From NCBI GenBank assembly GCA_000230935.2, contig AGIQ01000005.1, positions 310,001 to 374,000 of the forward strand: 64,000 bases of DNA. The letters run 5' to 3'. Made by a program: the position numbers and the translations under genes. The notes beneath the pieces were generated by a model that worked only from the letters and a program-made list of their open reading frames with translations, made no database searches and was not told where the DNA came from. This document shows, piece after piece, positions 46,772 through 54,282 of the stretch (the stretch's first letter is position 1; every line of letters begins with the position of its first letter). The stretch is from Mycolicibacterium rhodesiae JS60. GTDB taxonomy: Bacteria > Actinomycetota > Actinomycetes > Mycobacteriales > Mycobacteriaceae.

Positions 46772-47953
46772 ATGTCGGGTGCGGTAGCGCTCGCACTGGC
46801 GGTCGCGCTCGCCGCGGTCGCGCTGATCGTCGGCGCCATCGCCGTCCTGACCCGCAGGGTGGTCAGCACCCCCGCCGAGCGCACGGTGCACGCCGCGCTG
46901 CACACCGCCTCGCTGGCGGCCCGCTCGCTGCGCAAGGGCCTGGACGCCGACTCCGCCGCCGGCGCCGCCCCGCACCTGCGCAGCCTGACCGGCTCCGACG
47001 GCGTCGCGATCTACGACGGCGACACGGCCCTGCTCGCCCTCGACCCACCCGACGATGCGTTGTGGACGCCGGCCGCCCTGGAGATCTGCCATCACACCGC
47101 CCGCGACGCGATCGCCGGCCAGCGCCGGGTGCTGGCCCGCGAACATTCCCCCGCCGTCGTGGCCCAGCCGATCCTCGACGACGACGGCGTCGTGATCGGC
47201 GTGCTCGTCGTGGTCAACGCCGACGAGCCCTCGCCGGGAATGCTCGGCGCCATCGCCGAGGTCGCGCGCTACGCCGCCAGCCAGCTCGAGCTCGCCGAGC
47301 TCGACGCGTCGCGGGCCCGCCTCGACCGCGCCGAGGTGCTCGCACTGCGCGCACAGATCAGCCCGCACTTCATCTACAACGCGCTGAACACCATTGCCTC
47401 GTTCGTCCGCACCGACCCCGACCGGGCCCGCGACCTCATTCTGGAATTCGCCGATTTCACCCGGTATTCGTTTCGCTCCGCGGGCCCCTACACGGTGCTG
47501 GCCGACGAGCTGCGCAACATCGACCGCTACCTGACGCTCGAACGCGCCCGCTTCGGCCCGAATCTGTCGGTGACACTGCAGGTCGCACCGGAGGTGCTGA
47601 CGGTCGTGGTCCCGTTCCTGGCGCTACAGCCGTTGGTGGAGAACGCGGTCCGGCACGGCCTGGCCGGACGCCAAGGCGGGTCGATCGAAATCGTCGCGCG
47701 CGACGAAGGTTCCGACTGCGTCATCAGCGTGGAGGACGACGGTATCGGCATGGACCCCGAGATCCTGCGCTCGGGGCACGGCGACGTCCTGGGCGAGGGC
47801 GAGCAGACCGCCCACGTCGGGTTGAGCAATGTCGACCATCGACTGCGCGCGGCCTTCGGCAACGACTACGGTCTGGTGGTCGAGACCGCCCCGGATGCAG
47901 GTACGAAGGTGATCATGCGGGTGCCGAAGTTCCGCACGGGCGTCAGAGTTTGA
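46772..47953 (+). CDS. LytS/BtsS-type sensor histidine kinase
   Basis: A 393-residue kinase. One N-terminal membrane helix (residues 2-26), then a GAF-like sensor region (about 60-170), then the His_kinase domain with the phospho-acceptor His199 in AQISPHFIYNALNTIASF and an HATPase domain with PLVENAVRHGL, VEDDGIGM and THVGLSNVDHRL-like N, G1 and G2 boxes. It lacks the multi-helix 5TM sensor of E. coli BtsS/YpdA, so the GAF part is the likely sensor. The partner LytTR regulator begins 15 bases downstream; two carboxylate symporters follow, so an acetate- or pyruvate-like ligand is a reasonable guess. Confidence 0.9.
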   Translation: MSGAVALALAVALAAVALIVGAIAVLTRRVVSTPAERTVHAALHTASLAARSLRKGLDADSAAGAAPHLRSLTGSDGVAIYDGDTALLALDPPDDALWTPAALEICHHTARDAIAGQRRVLAREHSPAVVAQPILDDDGVVIGVLVVVNADEPSPGMLGAIAEVARYAASQLELAELDASRARLDRAEVLALRAQISPHFIYNALNTIASFVRTDPDRARDLILEFADFTRYSFRSAGPYTVLADELRNIDRYLTLERARFGPNLSVTLQVAPEVLTVVVPFLALQPLVENAVRHGLAGRQGGSIEIVARDEGSDCVISVEDDGIGMDPEILRSGHGDVLGEGEQTAHVGLSNVDHRLRAAFGNDYGLVVETAPDAGTKVIMRVPKFRTGVRV

Positions 47954-47968
47954 CCGGAGGAGACAACG

Positions 47969-48766
47969 ATGGCGGGGCTGTGGGTGCTGGCGGTCGACGA
48001 CGAAGCCCCCGCGCTCGACGAGCTCACCTACCTCCTCGGTGAACATCCCGACGTCGCCGAGGTGACCGGCGCCGGCGACGCCACCTCCGCGCTGCGCATC
48101 ATCAACGAGCGCACCGTCGACGCGATCTTCCTCGACATCAACATGCCCGGCCTGTCCGGCCTCGAATTGGCCAGTGTACTGGGCAATTTCGCGCATCCGC
48201 CCGCAGTCGTCTTCGTCACCGCGCACGACGACAAGGCGCTGGCGGCCTTCGAGGTCGGCGCGCTGGACTACCTGCTCAAGCCGATCCGCAAGGAGCGTCT
48301 CGACGAGGCCGTCCGCCGGGTGATGTCCGCACGCACCGCCGAGCCCGCCCCATCGGCCGACGAACCTCAGGCCGACACCATCCCGGTCGAGCTCGGCGGC
48401 GTCACCCAGCTCGTGCGCTGCGACACCATCGGCTGGGTGGAGGCCGAAGGCGATTACGCCCGCCTGCACGCCACCTCCGGATCGCATCTGGTGCGAATTC
48501 CGTTGAGCACCTTGGAAGACCGCTGGCGCAACCGCGGCTTCCAGCGGGTGCACCGCTCCTATCTCGTCGCACTGAACATGGTGACCGGTCTGCGCACATC
48601 CGGCGCGTCGACAATGGTGCGGATGCGCGCCAACGGCGCATCGGCGGCCGTCGAACTGCCGGTCAGCCGCCGCCAGGCCCGCGAACTGCGCGACCGGCTC
48701 ATCCGCGACCCGATGCGGACCTTCCGGCCCGGGACCACCAATGACCCTGGTACCACCAATGACTAG
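47969..48766 (+). CDS. LytTR-family response regulator
   Basis: 265 residues. The receiver domain has the acidic pair Asp10/Asp11, phospho-acceptor Asp56 in AIFLDINMPG, Thr84 and Lys104 in YLLKPI. The LytTR DNA-binding domain occupies about residues 138-240 (DTIGWVEAEGDYARLH, FQRVHRSYLVALNMV). GGAGGAGA precedes the ATG. The C-terminus ends in a duplicated PGTTND, from an 18-base tandem duplication that also supplies two start codons for the next gene. Its likely target is the direct repeat at 50862. Family homologues (BtsR, YpdB) control pyruvate transporters in E. coli. Confidence 0.92.
   Translation: MAGLWVLAVDDEAPALDELTYLLGEHPDVAEVTGAGDATSALRIINERTVDAIFLDINMPGLSGLELASVLGNFAHPPAVVFVTAHDDKALAAFEVGALDYLLKPIRKERLDEAVRRVMSARTAEPAPSADEPQADTIPVELGGVTQLVRCDTIGWVEAEGDYARLHATSGSHLVRIPLSTLEDRWRNRGFQRVHRSYLVALNMVTGLRTSGASTMVRMRANGASAAVELPVSRRQARELRDRLIRDPMRTFRPGTTNDPGTTND
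48731..48766 (+). repeat. 18-base tandem duplication at the regulator/next-gene junction
   Basis: GGGACCACCAATGACCCT is followed at once by GGTACCACCAATGACTAG; 14 of 18 positions agree. In the regulator frame both encode PGTTND; in the other frame each supplies an ATG (48741 and 48759) for the downstream gene. Confidence 0.7.
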
Positions 48767-49139
48767 GCCGAGCCGCCCGCAGCGCGAACGCGTGGTACTG
48801 GCCCACCGGCGCGGCACCCGCGTGGTGCACACCCGCGTCGAGGTCCAGGAGCAGACCGAGATCGGCGACGCGCTGGTGCGCGGCCTGGTGCGAGCCCAGC
48901 TCGGGCTGGCACTGCGGCTGGCCCTGCTGGTGGCCGGCGGCATGGCCGCGCTGCCGTTGCTCAATGCGGTGTTCCCAGAACTGTCCAGCGCCAGCGTGTT
49001 CGGGGTGCGGCTGAACTGGCTGACCCTGGCGGTACTGGTCTACCCCGCGCTCTACGGTGTCGGCCGGCTGTTCATCCGGCTGGCCGAACAGGGCGAGCGC
49101 GACTTCATGGGCGTGGTCGACGACGAGAGTCCGCCATGA
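48741..49139 (+). CDS. Small membrane partner of a sodium/solute symporter
   Basis: 132 residues if started at ATG 48741, 126 from ATG 48759; both lie inside the end of the regulator gene, so translation is coupled. After a basic N-terminus (RPQRERVVLAHRRGTRVVH) there are two hydrophobic helices (LALRLALLVAGGMAALPLL and WLTLAVLVYPALYGVGRLF). The position directly before a symporter, joined by an ATGA overlap, is that of DUF485 proteins, though the sequence is not an obvious DUF485. Probably an accessory subunit of the 49136 transporter. Confidence 0.78.
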   Translation: MTLVPPMTRPSRPQRERVVLAHRRGTRVVHTRVEVQEQTEIGDALVRGLVRAQLGLALRLALLVAGGMAALPLLNAVFPELSSASVFGVRLNWLTLAVLVYPALYGVGRLFIRLAEQGERDFMGVVDDESPP

Positions 49140-50854
49140 GCGCATCGACGGCGACCGCCCTGACGGCCGGTGGCCTGCTGGCCGCCGCGGTCGCGACGGT
49201 GGCCGTCGGCGCCTACGGGGTTCGGCTGTCGCGCACCACATCCGACTTCCTGGTGGCCTCTCGCACGGTGGGCTCACGCTGGAACGCCGCCGCGATCTCC
49301 GGTGAATATCTCTCGGCGGCTTCGTTTCTCGGTGTCGCCGGGCTGATCGCCAAGTACGGGGCCGACGCGCTGTGGTATCCGGTCGGGTTCACCGCCGGCT
49401 ATCTGGGCCTCCTGTTGTTCGTCTCCGCCCCGCTGCGGCGGTCCGGCGCCTACACCGTGCCCGACTTCGCCGAGTTCCGGCTGGGCTCGCCGCGGGTGCG
49501 CCGGGTCGCGATGATCGTGGTCGTGACGGTCTGCGTCCTCTACCTGATCCCGCAGTACCAGGGCGCTGGCATTGCCCTGAAAGCCCTTCTCGGCGTGCCT
49601 GTTTGGCTGGGACCGTTGGTCGTCGGCGGGATCGTCATCGTCAACGTCGTCGGCGGCGGGATGCGGTCCATCACGTTCGTACAGGCGTTCCAGTACTGGC
49701 TCAAGCTGACCGCCGTCGCCGTCCCGGCACTGGTGCTGCTGATGCATTTCGGTCACGGGCACGCCCAGCTCGGCGGCCCGCTCCCGCCGACGGTGGACCA
49801 GCAGACCGTCGTCACCGTCGAGACCGATGTCGTCGTCACCGTCGCCGACCCCGCCGGGGTGACGGTGAACTCTGACCCGCTGCCCGGCGCCGGCCAGTAC
49901 CGCCTGCCGGAGGGAACGACCCTGACACTGGCCGCGGGCGCCCAGACCCCCGTCGTCGCCGGGGCGCCGGCCAGCGGCACGGCATGGATTCAAAACGGCG
50001 GCGGGCTGGGTGGCAATCACCCTCTTTACCAAGTGTTTTCGATCATGGTGGCGACGTTCCTTGGGGCGATGGGCCTGCCGCATGTGCTGGTTCGCTTCTA
50101 CACCAACCCCGACGGGCGCGCGGCACGCCGAACGGCCTTGACCGTCATCGGCCTGCTGGCGTTGTTCTATCTGTTCCCGGTCCTGCTCGGGGTGTTCGCC
50201 CGGCTGTATGTGCCGCAGCTGCTCGTCACCGGCAAGGCCGACGCCGCCGTGCTGCTACTGCCGTCGGCCGCGATCGCCGGGCTGCCCGGTGAACTGATCG
50301 GGGCGCTGGTCGCCGCGGGCGCCATCGCGGCCTTCCTCGCGACGTCGTCGGGCCTGCTGGTCAGCATCGCCGGCGCGCTGTCCACCGACGTATTGCGCGG
50401 CCGGGTCAGCGATTTCCGGCTGGCGGCGCTGATCGCGGGGCTGATCCCGATTCCGCTGTCCCTCGTCTCCCCCGTGCTGGACCTGTCCCGCGGCGTCGGA
50501 CTGGCCTTCGCCGTCGCGGCCTCGACGCTGTGCCCGCTGCTGGTGCTCGGCATCTGGTGGCGCGGACTGACGGCAGCAGGCACGATCGCGGGTCTGACGG
50601 TCGGTGCGTTGGCCTCCGGTGTGGCCATTCTGATCGCGGTCACCGGCTGGGTCGACGACGACGTGCTCGGCGGCTGGCTGACGACACTGATCGGCTATCC
50701 CGCCGCCGTCACGGTCCCGCTGGCGTTCGCGACGATGGTGCTGGTGAGCCGATTCACCCGGCGCGATGTGCCACCCGACGTGGCGCGCATCTTCGCCCGC
50801 ATGCACGTGCCGGAACGGCTCGGCATGGGTGTGGAGCGGCTGCCGCGCGGCTAG
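49136..50854 (+). CDS. Sodium:solute symporter (acetate/pyruvate type)
   Basis: 572 residues, SSS family, with about 13 helices. Conserved parts are RTVGSRWNAAAISGEYLSAA (TM1-2), YTVPDFAEFRLG, GGGMRSITFVQAFQYWLKL and LGAMGLPHVLVRFYTNPDG, the last almost the same as in the second symporter here. Unusual is a valine/threonine-rich extracellular insertion of about 50-60 residues (TVVTVETDVVVTVADPAGVT and following) after the HFGHGHAQ segment, absent from the 51333 protein. ActP/MctC homologues import acetate, propionate and pyruvate with Na+ or H+. Overlaps its small partner by 4 bases. Confidence 0.88.
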   Translation: MSASTATALTAGGLLAAAVATVAVGAYGVRLSRTTSDFLVASRTVGSRWNAAAISGEYLSAASFLGVAGLIAKYGADALWYPVGFTAGYLGLLLFVSAPLRRSGAYTVPDFAEFRLGSPRVRRVAMIVVVTVCVLYLIPQYQGAGIALKALLGVPVWLGPLVVGGIVIVNVVGGGMRSITFVQAFQYWLKLTAVAVPALVLLMHFGHGHAQLGGPLPPTVDQQTVVTVETDVVVTVADPAGVTVNSDPLPGAGQYRLPEGTTLTLAAGAQTPVVAGAPASGTAWIQNGGGLGGNHPLYQVFSIMVATFLGAMGLPHVLVRFYTNPDGRAARRTALTVIGLLALFYLFPVLLGVFARLYVPQLLVTGKADAAVLLLPSAAIAGLPGELIGALVAAGAIAAFLATSSGLLVSIAGALSTDVLRGRVSDFRLAALIAGLIPIPLSLVSPVLDLSRGVGLAFAVAASTLCPLLVLGIWWRGLTAAGTIAGLTVGALASGVAILIAVTGWVDDDVLGGWLTTLIGYPAAVTVPLAFATMVLVSRFTRRDVPPDVARIFARMHVPERLGMGVERLPRG

Positions 50855-50861
50855 CCAACTG

Positions 50862-50891
50862 ACCGTTCAGCGCCGACCGCCAACCGTTCAC
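50862..50891 (+). promoter_or_regulatory. Candidate LytTR-regulator binding site
   Basis: ACCGTTCAG (50862-50870) and ACCGTTCAC (50883-50891) are direct repeats separated by exactly 12 bases. LytTR proteins are known to bind a pair of 9-base repeats of the form [TA][AC][CA]GTTN[AG][TG] with a 12-13 base spacer; the first copy fits at all positions and the second at eight of nine. The site lies in the only real gap of the cluster, 92 bases before the DUF485-symporter pair. Binding is inferred, not shown. Confidence 0.65.
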
Positions 50892-50982
50892 CGCACCGTC
50901 CGCACGGACCCTAGGGCTGTGATGCACCTCTCAATACGGTGGTGAACACATCGGAGTTCACACCCCCCGAGCTGAGGAGCAT

Positions 50983-51336
50983 GTGGTGCCCACAACCGAC
51001 CTGCCGCCGGCCGAAACCCAACCCAGCGGCGCGGCGTACCTGGCCGTACAGGCCAGTCCCGAGTTCCAGGAGCTGCGCCGCACGTTGCGCCGCTTCGTCT
51101 TCCCCACGACGGCGTTCTTCCTGATCTGGTACGCCACCTACGTCCTTCTCGGCGCGTTCGCCCACGAGTTCATGGCGGTCAAGGTGTGGGGCAACATCAA
51201 CGTCGGCCTGCTCATCGGCCTCGGCCAGTTCCTGACGACGTTCCTCATCACCGGCCTGTATGTGCGGTTCGCCAACCGTGAGCTCGACCCGCGTGCCGAA
51301 GCCATCCGCGCCGAGATGGAAGGCGCCGCGAAGTGA
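50983..51336 (+). CDS. DUF485 small membrane protein
   Basis: 117 residues from GTG 50983 (GTG 50986 also possible; GAGGAG precedes both). Matches DUF485: QASPEFQELRRTLRRFVFPT, then two membrane helices (AFFLIWYATYVLLGAFAHEF and INVGLLIGLGQFLTTFLITG) and YVRFANRELDPRAEAIR. DUF485 genes sit next to acetate permeases in many bacteria (yjcH-actP in E. coli), likely as accessory subunits. It overlaps the symporter start by 4 bases. Confidence 0.9.
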   Translation: MVPTTDLPPAETQPSGAAYLAVQASPEFQELRRTLRRFVFPTTAFFLIWYATYVLLGAFAHEFMAVKVWGNINVGLLIGLGQFLTTFLITGLYVRFANRELDPRAEAIRAEMEGAAK

Positions 51337-52967
51337 CCACCACCCTGCTCGCCGAGGCCAGCCGGATCGGCAACCCTGTCGTCAACATCAGCATCTTCGT
51401 GGCCTTCGTGCTCATCACGCTGTTCATCGTGATCCGGGCCGGCCGCACCAACACCAATGCCACCGAATTCTTCACCGGTGGCCGCGCGTTCTCCGGACCG
51501 CAGAACGGCATCGCCATCGCCGGCGATTACCTTTCTGCGGCAAGCTTTCTCGGTATCGCCGGCGCCATCGCGGTGTACGGCTACGACGGCTTCCTGTATT
51601 CGATCGGCTTCCTGGTCGCGTGGCTGGTGGCCCTGCTCCTGGTGGCCGAACTACTGCGCAACACAGGCAAATTCACGATGGCCGACGTCCTGAGCTTCCG
51701 GCTCAAGCAGCGGCCGGTGCGGGTGGCCGCCGCCACCTCGACGCTGACGGTGTCGCTGTTCTACCTGCTGGCGCAGATGGCCGGCGCCGGCGGACTGGTC
51801 GCACTGCTGCTCGACGTCCACGGCCGCACCGCGCAGTCCGTCGTGATCGCGGTGGTCGGTGTGCTGATGATCGTCTACGTCCTGGTCGGCGGCATGAAGG
51901 GCACCACCTGGGTGCAGATCATCAAGGCCGTCCTGCTGATCGCGGGGGCGGCGATCATGACGCTGCTGGTGCTGGTGAAGTTCGGCCTGAACTTCTCCGA
52001 CATCCTCGGTTCGGCACAGCAGATGGTGCACGACGCCACCACCAAGGGGGTCGCGAGCCGCGACGTGCTGGCCCCGGGAGCGCAGTACGGCGCCAACACC
52101 ACCTCGAAGATCAACCTGCTGTCGCTGGGGTTGGCGCTGGTGTTGGGCACGGCGGGCCTGCCGCACGTACTGATGCGCTTCTACACCGTGCCGACCGCGA
52201 AAGAGGCTCGGCGATCGGTGGTTTGGGCGATCGGCCTGATCGGCGCCTTCTACCTGTTCACCCTGGCACTGGGCTACGGTGCGGCGGCCATGGTCGGCCC
52301 GGACAAGATCCTGGCCGCGCCGGGCGGGCAGAACTCGGCGGCACCGCTGCTGGCCTTCGAGCTCGGCGGCGTGATCCTGCTCGGCATCATCTCGGCCGTC
52401 GCGTTCGCGACGATCCTGGCCGTGGTGGCGGGTCTGACGATCACCGCGTCGGCGTCGTTCGCCCACGACGTGTACGCCAGTGTGCTCAAGAGCCACAAGG
52501 TGACCGAGGACGAACAGGTGCGGGTATCGCGGATCACCGCGGTGGTGCTCGGTATCGCGGCGATCGGGCTGGGCATCCTGGCCAACGGCCAGAACGTCGC
52601 CTTCCTGGTGGCGCTGGCGTTCGCGGTGGCGGCCTCGGCCAACCTGCCGACGATCGTCTATTCGCTGTACTGGAAGCGATTCAACACCCGCGGCGCGTTG
52701 TGGAGCATGTACGGCGGCCTGATCAGCTGCTTGGTGCTGATCATTTTCTCGCCGGCCGTGTCGGGTAACAAGACTGCGATGATCCCGGGCGCGGACTTCG
52801 ACTTCTTCCCGCTGGCCAACCCCGGCATCGTGTCGATCCCGCTGGCATTCATCCTCGGCATCGTCGGCACGGTGACCTCGAAGGACGCCGGTGACCCGGA
52901 GCTCAACGCCGAAATGGAGGTGCGGTCGCTCACCGGCGTCGGCGCCGAGAAAGCAACCCACCACTGA
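51333..52967 (+). CDS. Cation/acetate symporter (ActP/MctC-like)
   Basis: A 544-residue SSS-family transporter. TM1-2: FFTGGRAFSGPQNGIAIAGD; then YLSAASFLGIAG, FTMADVLSFRLKQRPVRVAA, VGGMKGTTWVQIIKAVLL and GTAGLPHVLMRFYTVPTAKE, all typical of ActP and of corynebacterial MctC. The loop before the last motif is of normal length, unlike the 49136 paralogue. Likely substrates: acetate, propionate, pyruvate. Second gene of the DUF485 operon, probably under the LytTR site. Confidence 0.92.
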   Translation: MTTTLLAEASRIGNPVVNISIFVAFVLITLFIVIRAGRTNTNATEFFTGGRAFSGPQNGIAIAGDYLSAASFLGIAGAIAVYGYDGFLYSIGFLVAWLVALLLVAELLRNTGKFTMADVLSFRLKQRPVRVAAATSTLTVSLFYLLAQMAGAGGLVALLLDVHGRTAQSVVIAVVGVLMIVYVLVGGMKGTTWVQIIKAVLLIAGAAIMTLLVLVKFGLNFSDILGSAQQMVHDATTKGVASRDVLAPGAQYGANTTSKINLLSLGLALVLGTAGLPHVLMRFYTVPTAKEARRSVVWAIGLIGAFYLFTLALGYGAAAMVGPDKILAAPGGQNSAAPLLAFELGGVILLGIISAVAFATILAVVAGLTITASASFAHDVYASVLKSHKVTEDEQVRVSRITAVVLGIAAIGLGILANGQNVAFLVALAFAVAASANLPTIVYSLYWKRFNTRGALWSMYGGLISCLVLIIFSPAVSGNKTAMIPGADFDFFPLANPGIVSIPLAFILGIVGTVTSKDAGDPELNAEMEVRSLTGVGAEKATHH

Positions 52968-53066
52968 ATGAGGTGAAAGTCTCGCCGGGCGCGGGAATGG
53001 TGTGAGAGTGCCGACGTTGACTGCTTCGTGCCCCCCGGTCGCTTCGCTCCTGCCCCGCCGGATCCC

Positions 53067-54272
53067 ATGATCCGCGCCCGGCGAGATTTCGCCTTCGCCC
53101 TGCTGGCCTACGCCTTCGCCACGATCATGGTCGGCACCACCCTGCCGACCCCGCTCTACGCGCTGTACTCCGAGCGCATGCATTTCTCGGTATTGACCAC
53201 CACCGTCATCTACGCCACCTACGCCGGCGGGGTGCTATTCGCGCTGCTGGTGTTCGGCAGGTGGTCGGACGCCATCGGCCGACGTCCCGTTCTGCTGGCC
53301 GGCACGGTGTTCGCACTGGCCAGCGCCGTGGTGTTCCTGGTCGCGGACTCGGTGCCGCTCCTGCTGGTCGGCCGGGTGTTGTCGGGATTGTCGGCGGGCA
53401 TCTTCACCGGCACCGCCACCGCGGCCGTCATCGAGGCGGCGCCACCGAGCTGGCGGACCCGCGCACCTGCGGTCGCCACGATCGCGAACATCGGCGGACT
53501 GGGCGCCGGTCCGGTGCTGGCCGGCATCCTGGCACAGCACGCTCCCAATCCGCTGACGCTGACCTTCGTCGTGCACATCGGGATGGTCGTGCTGGCCGCG
53601 ATCGCGGTTCTGCTGGTTCCGGAAACGTCCAGCCGGACCGGAAAGCTGGGACTGCAACGGCTTTCGGTCCCACCCGAGGTGCGGCCGGTGTTCGTCATCG
53701 CCGCGCTGGCCGCGTTCGCCGGGTTCACGGTCACCGGCCTGTTCACCTCCGTCGCGCCATCGATGCTGACCACCATCATCGGGATCGGCGACCATGCGCT
53801 GGCCGGAGTGATCGCCGGATCCATCTTCGGCGCCTCGGCGGTCGCCCAGATCTTCGGTACGCGTATCGAACCGCGGCGCGCCGTCGCGATCGGCTGCGCC
53901 ATCCTGACCGCAGGCATGGGAATTCTCGTTGTGGCGCTGCATTATTCGTCGCTCGCCGGATTGATCGCCGCAGCGGTGGTGTCTGGAATCGGCCAGGGCA
54001 TCAGCTTCAGCCGCGGACTTGCCGCCGTCGCCGAACTCACTCCCGCGCAGCGCCGGGCCGAGGTCAGCTCCACCTACTTCGTGGTGGCCTACATCGCGAT
54101 CTCGATCCCGGTGATCGGCGAGGGTTTCGCCGCCCAGGCCTGGGGTTTGCGCACCGGCGGCACCGTGTTCGCCGTCGCCGTCGGGGTGCTGGCGCTGGTT
54201 TGCCTGGGGGCGATCCTCTGGCAGGAATCCCGGGCGAAATCAGGTAGATCTACCTACGCCGACGCGGGCTAG
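53067..54272 (+). CDS. Major facilitator superfamily exporter
   Basis: 401 residues, about 12 helices. The loop 2-3 signature is FGRWSDAIGRRPVLL, and motif C-like GGLGAGPVLAGILAQHAP in helix 5 marks an antiporter. The start ATG 53067 (MIRARRDFAF) is chosen; the frame is open further upstream to 53028. Substrate unknown (drug- or metabolite-efflux type). The last codons contain a palindrome and the stop codon forms part of the likely -10 element of the next gene. Confidence 0.85.
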   Translation: MIRARRDFAFALLAYAFATIMVGTTLPTPLYALYSERMHFSVLTTTVIYATYAGGVLFALLVFGRWSDAIGRRPVLLAGTVFALASAVVFLVADSVPLLLVGRVLSGLSAGIFTGTATAAVIEAAPPSWRTRAPAVATIANIGGLGAGPVLAGILAQHAPNPLTLTFVVHIGMVVLAAIAVLLVPETSSRTGKLGLQRLSVPPEVRPVFVIAALAAFAGFTVTGLFTSVAPSMLTTIIGIGDHALAGVIAGSIFGASAVAQIFGTRIEPRRAVAIGCAILTAGMGILVVALHYSSLAGLIAAAVVSGIGQGISFSRGLAAVAELTPAQRRAEVSSTYFVVAYIAISIPVIGEGFAAQAWGLRTGGTVFAVAVGVLALVCLGAILWQESRAKSGRSTYADAG

Positions 54273-54275
54273 ATT
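54242..54275 (+). promoter_or_regulatory. Palindromic operator and leaderless promoter of the 54283 acyltransferase
   Basis: AGGTAGATCTACCT (54242-54255) is a perfect 14-base palindrome. TAGATT at 54270-54275 is a good -10 hexamer placed 7 bases before the ATG at 54283, the distance expected if transcription begins at the start codon. The palindrome then covers the -35 position. Both lie inside the end of the MFS gene. Confidence 0.5.
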
Positions 54276-54282
54276 TTTACCC

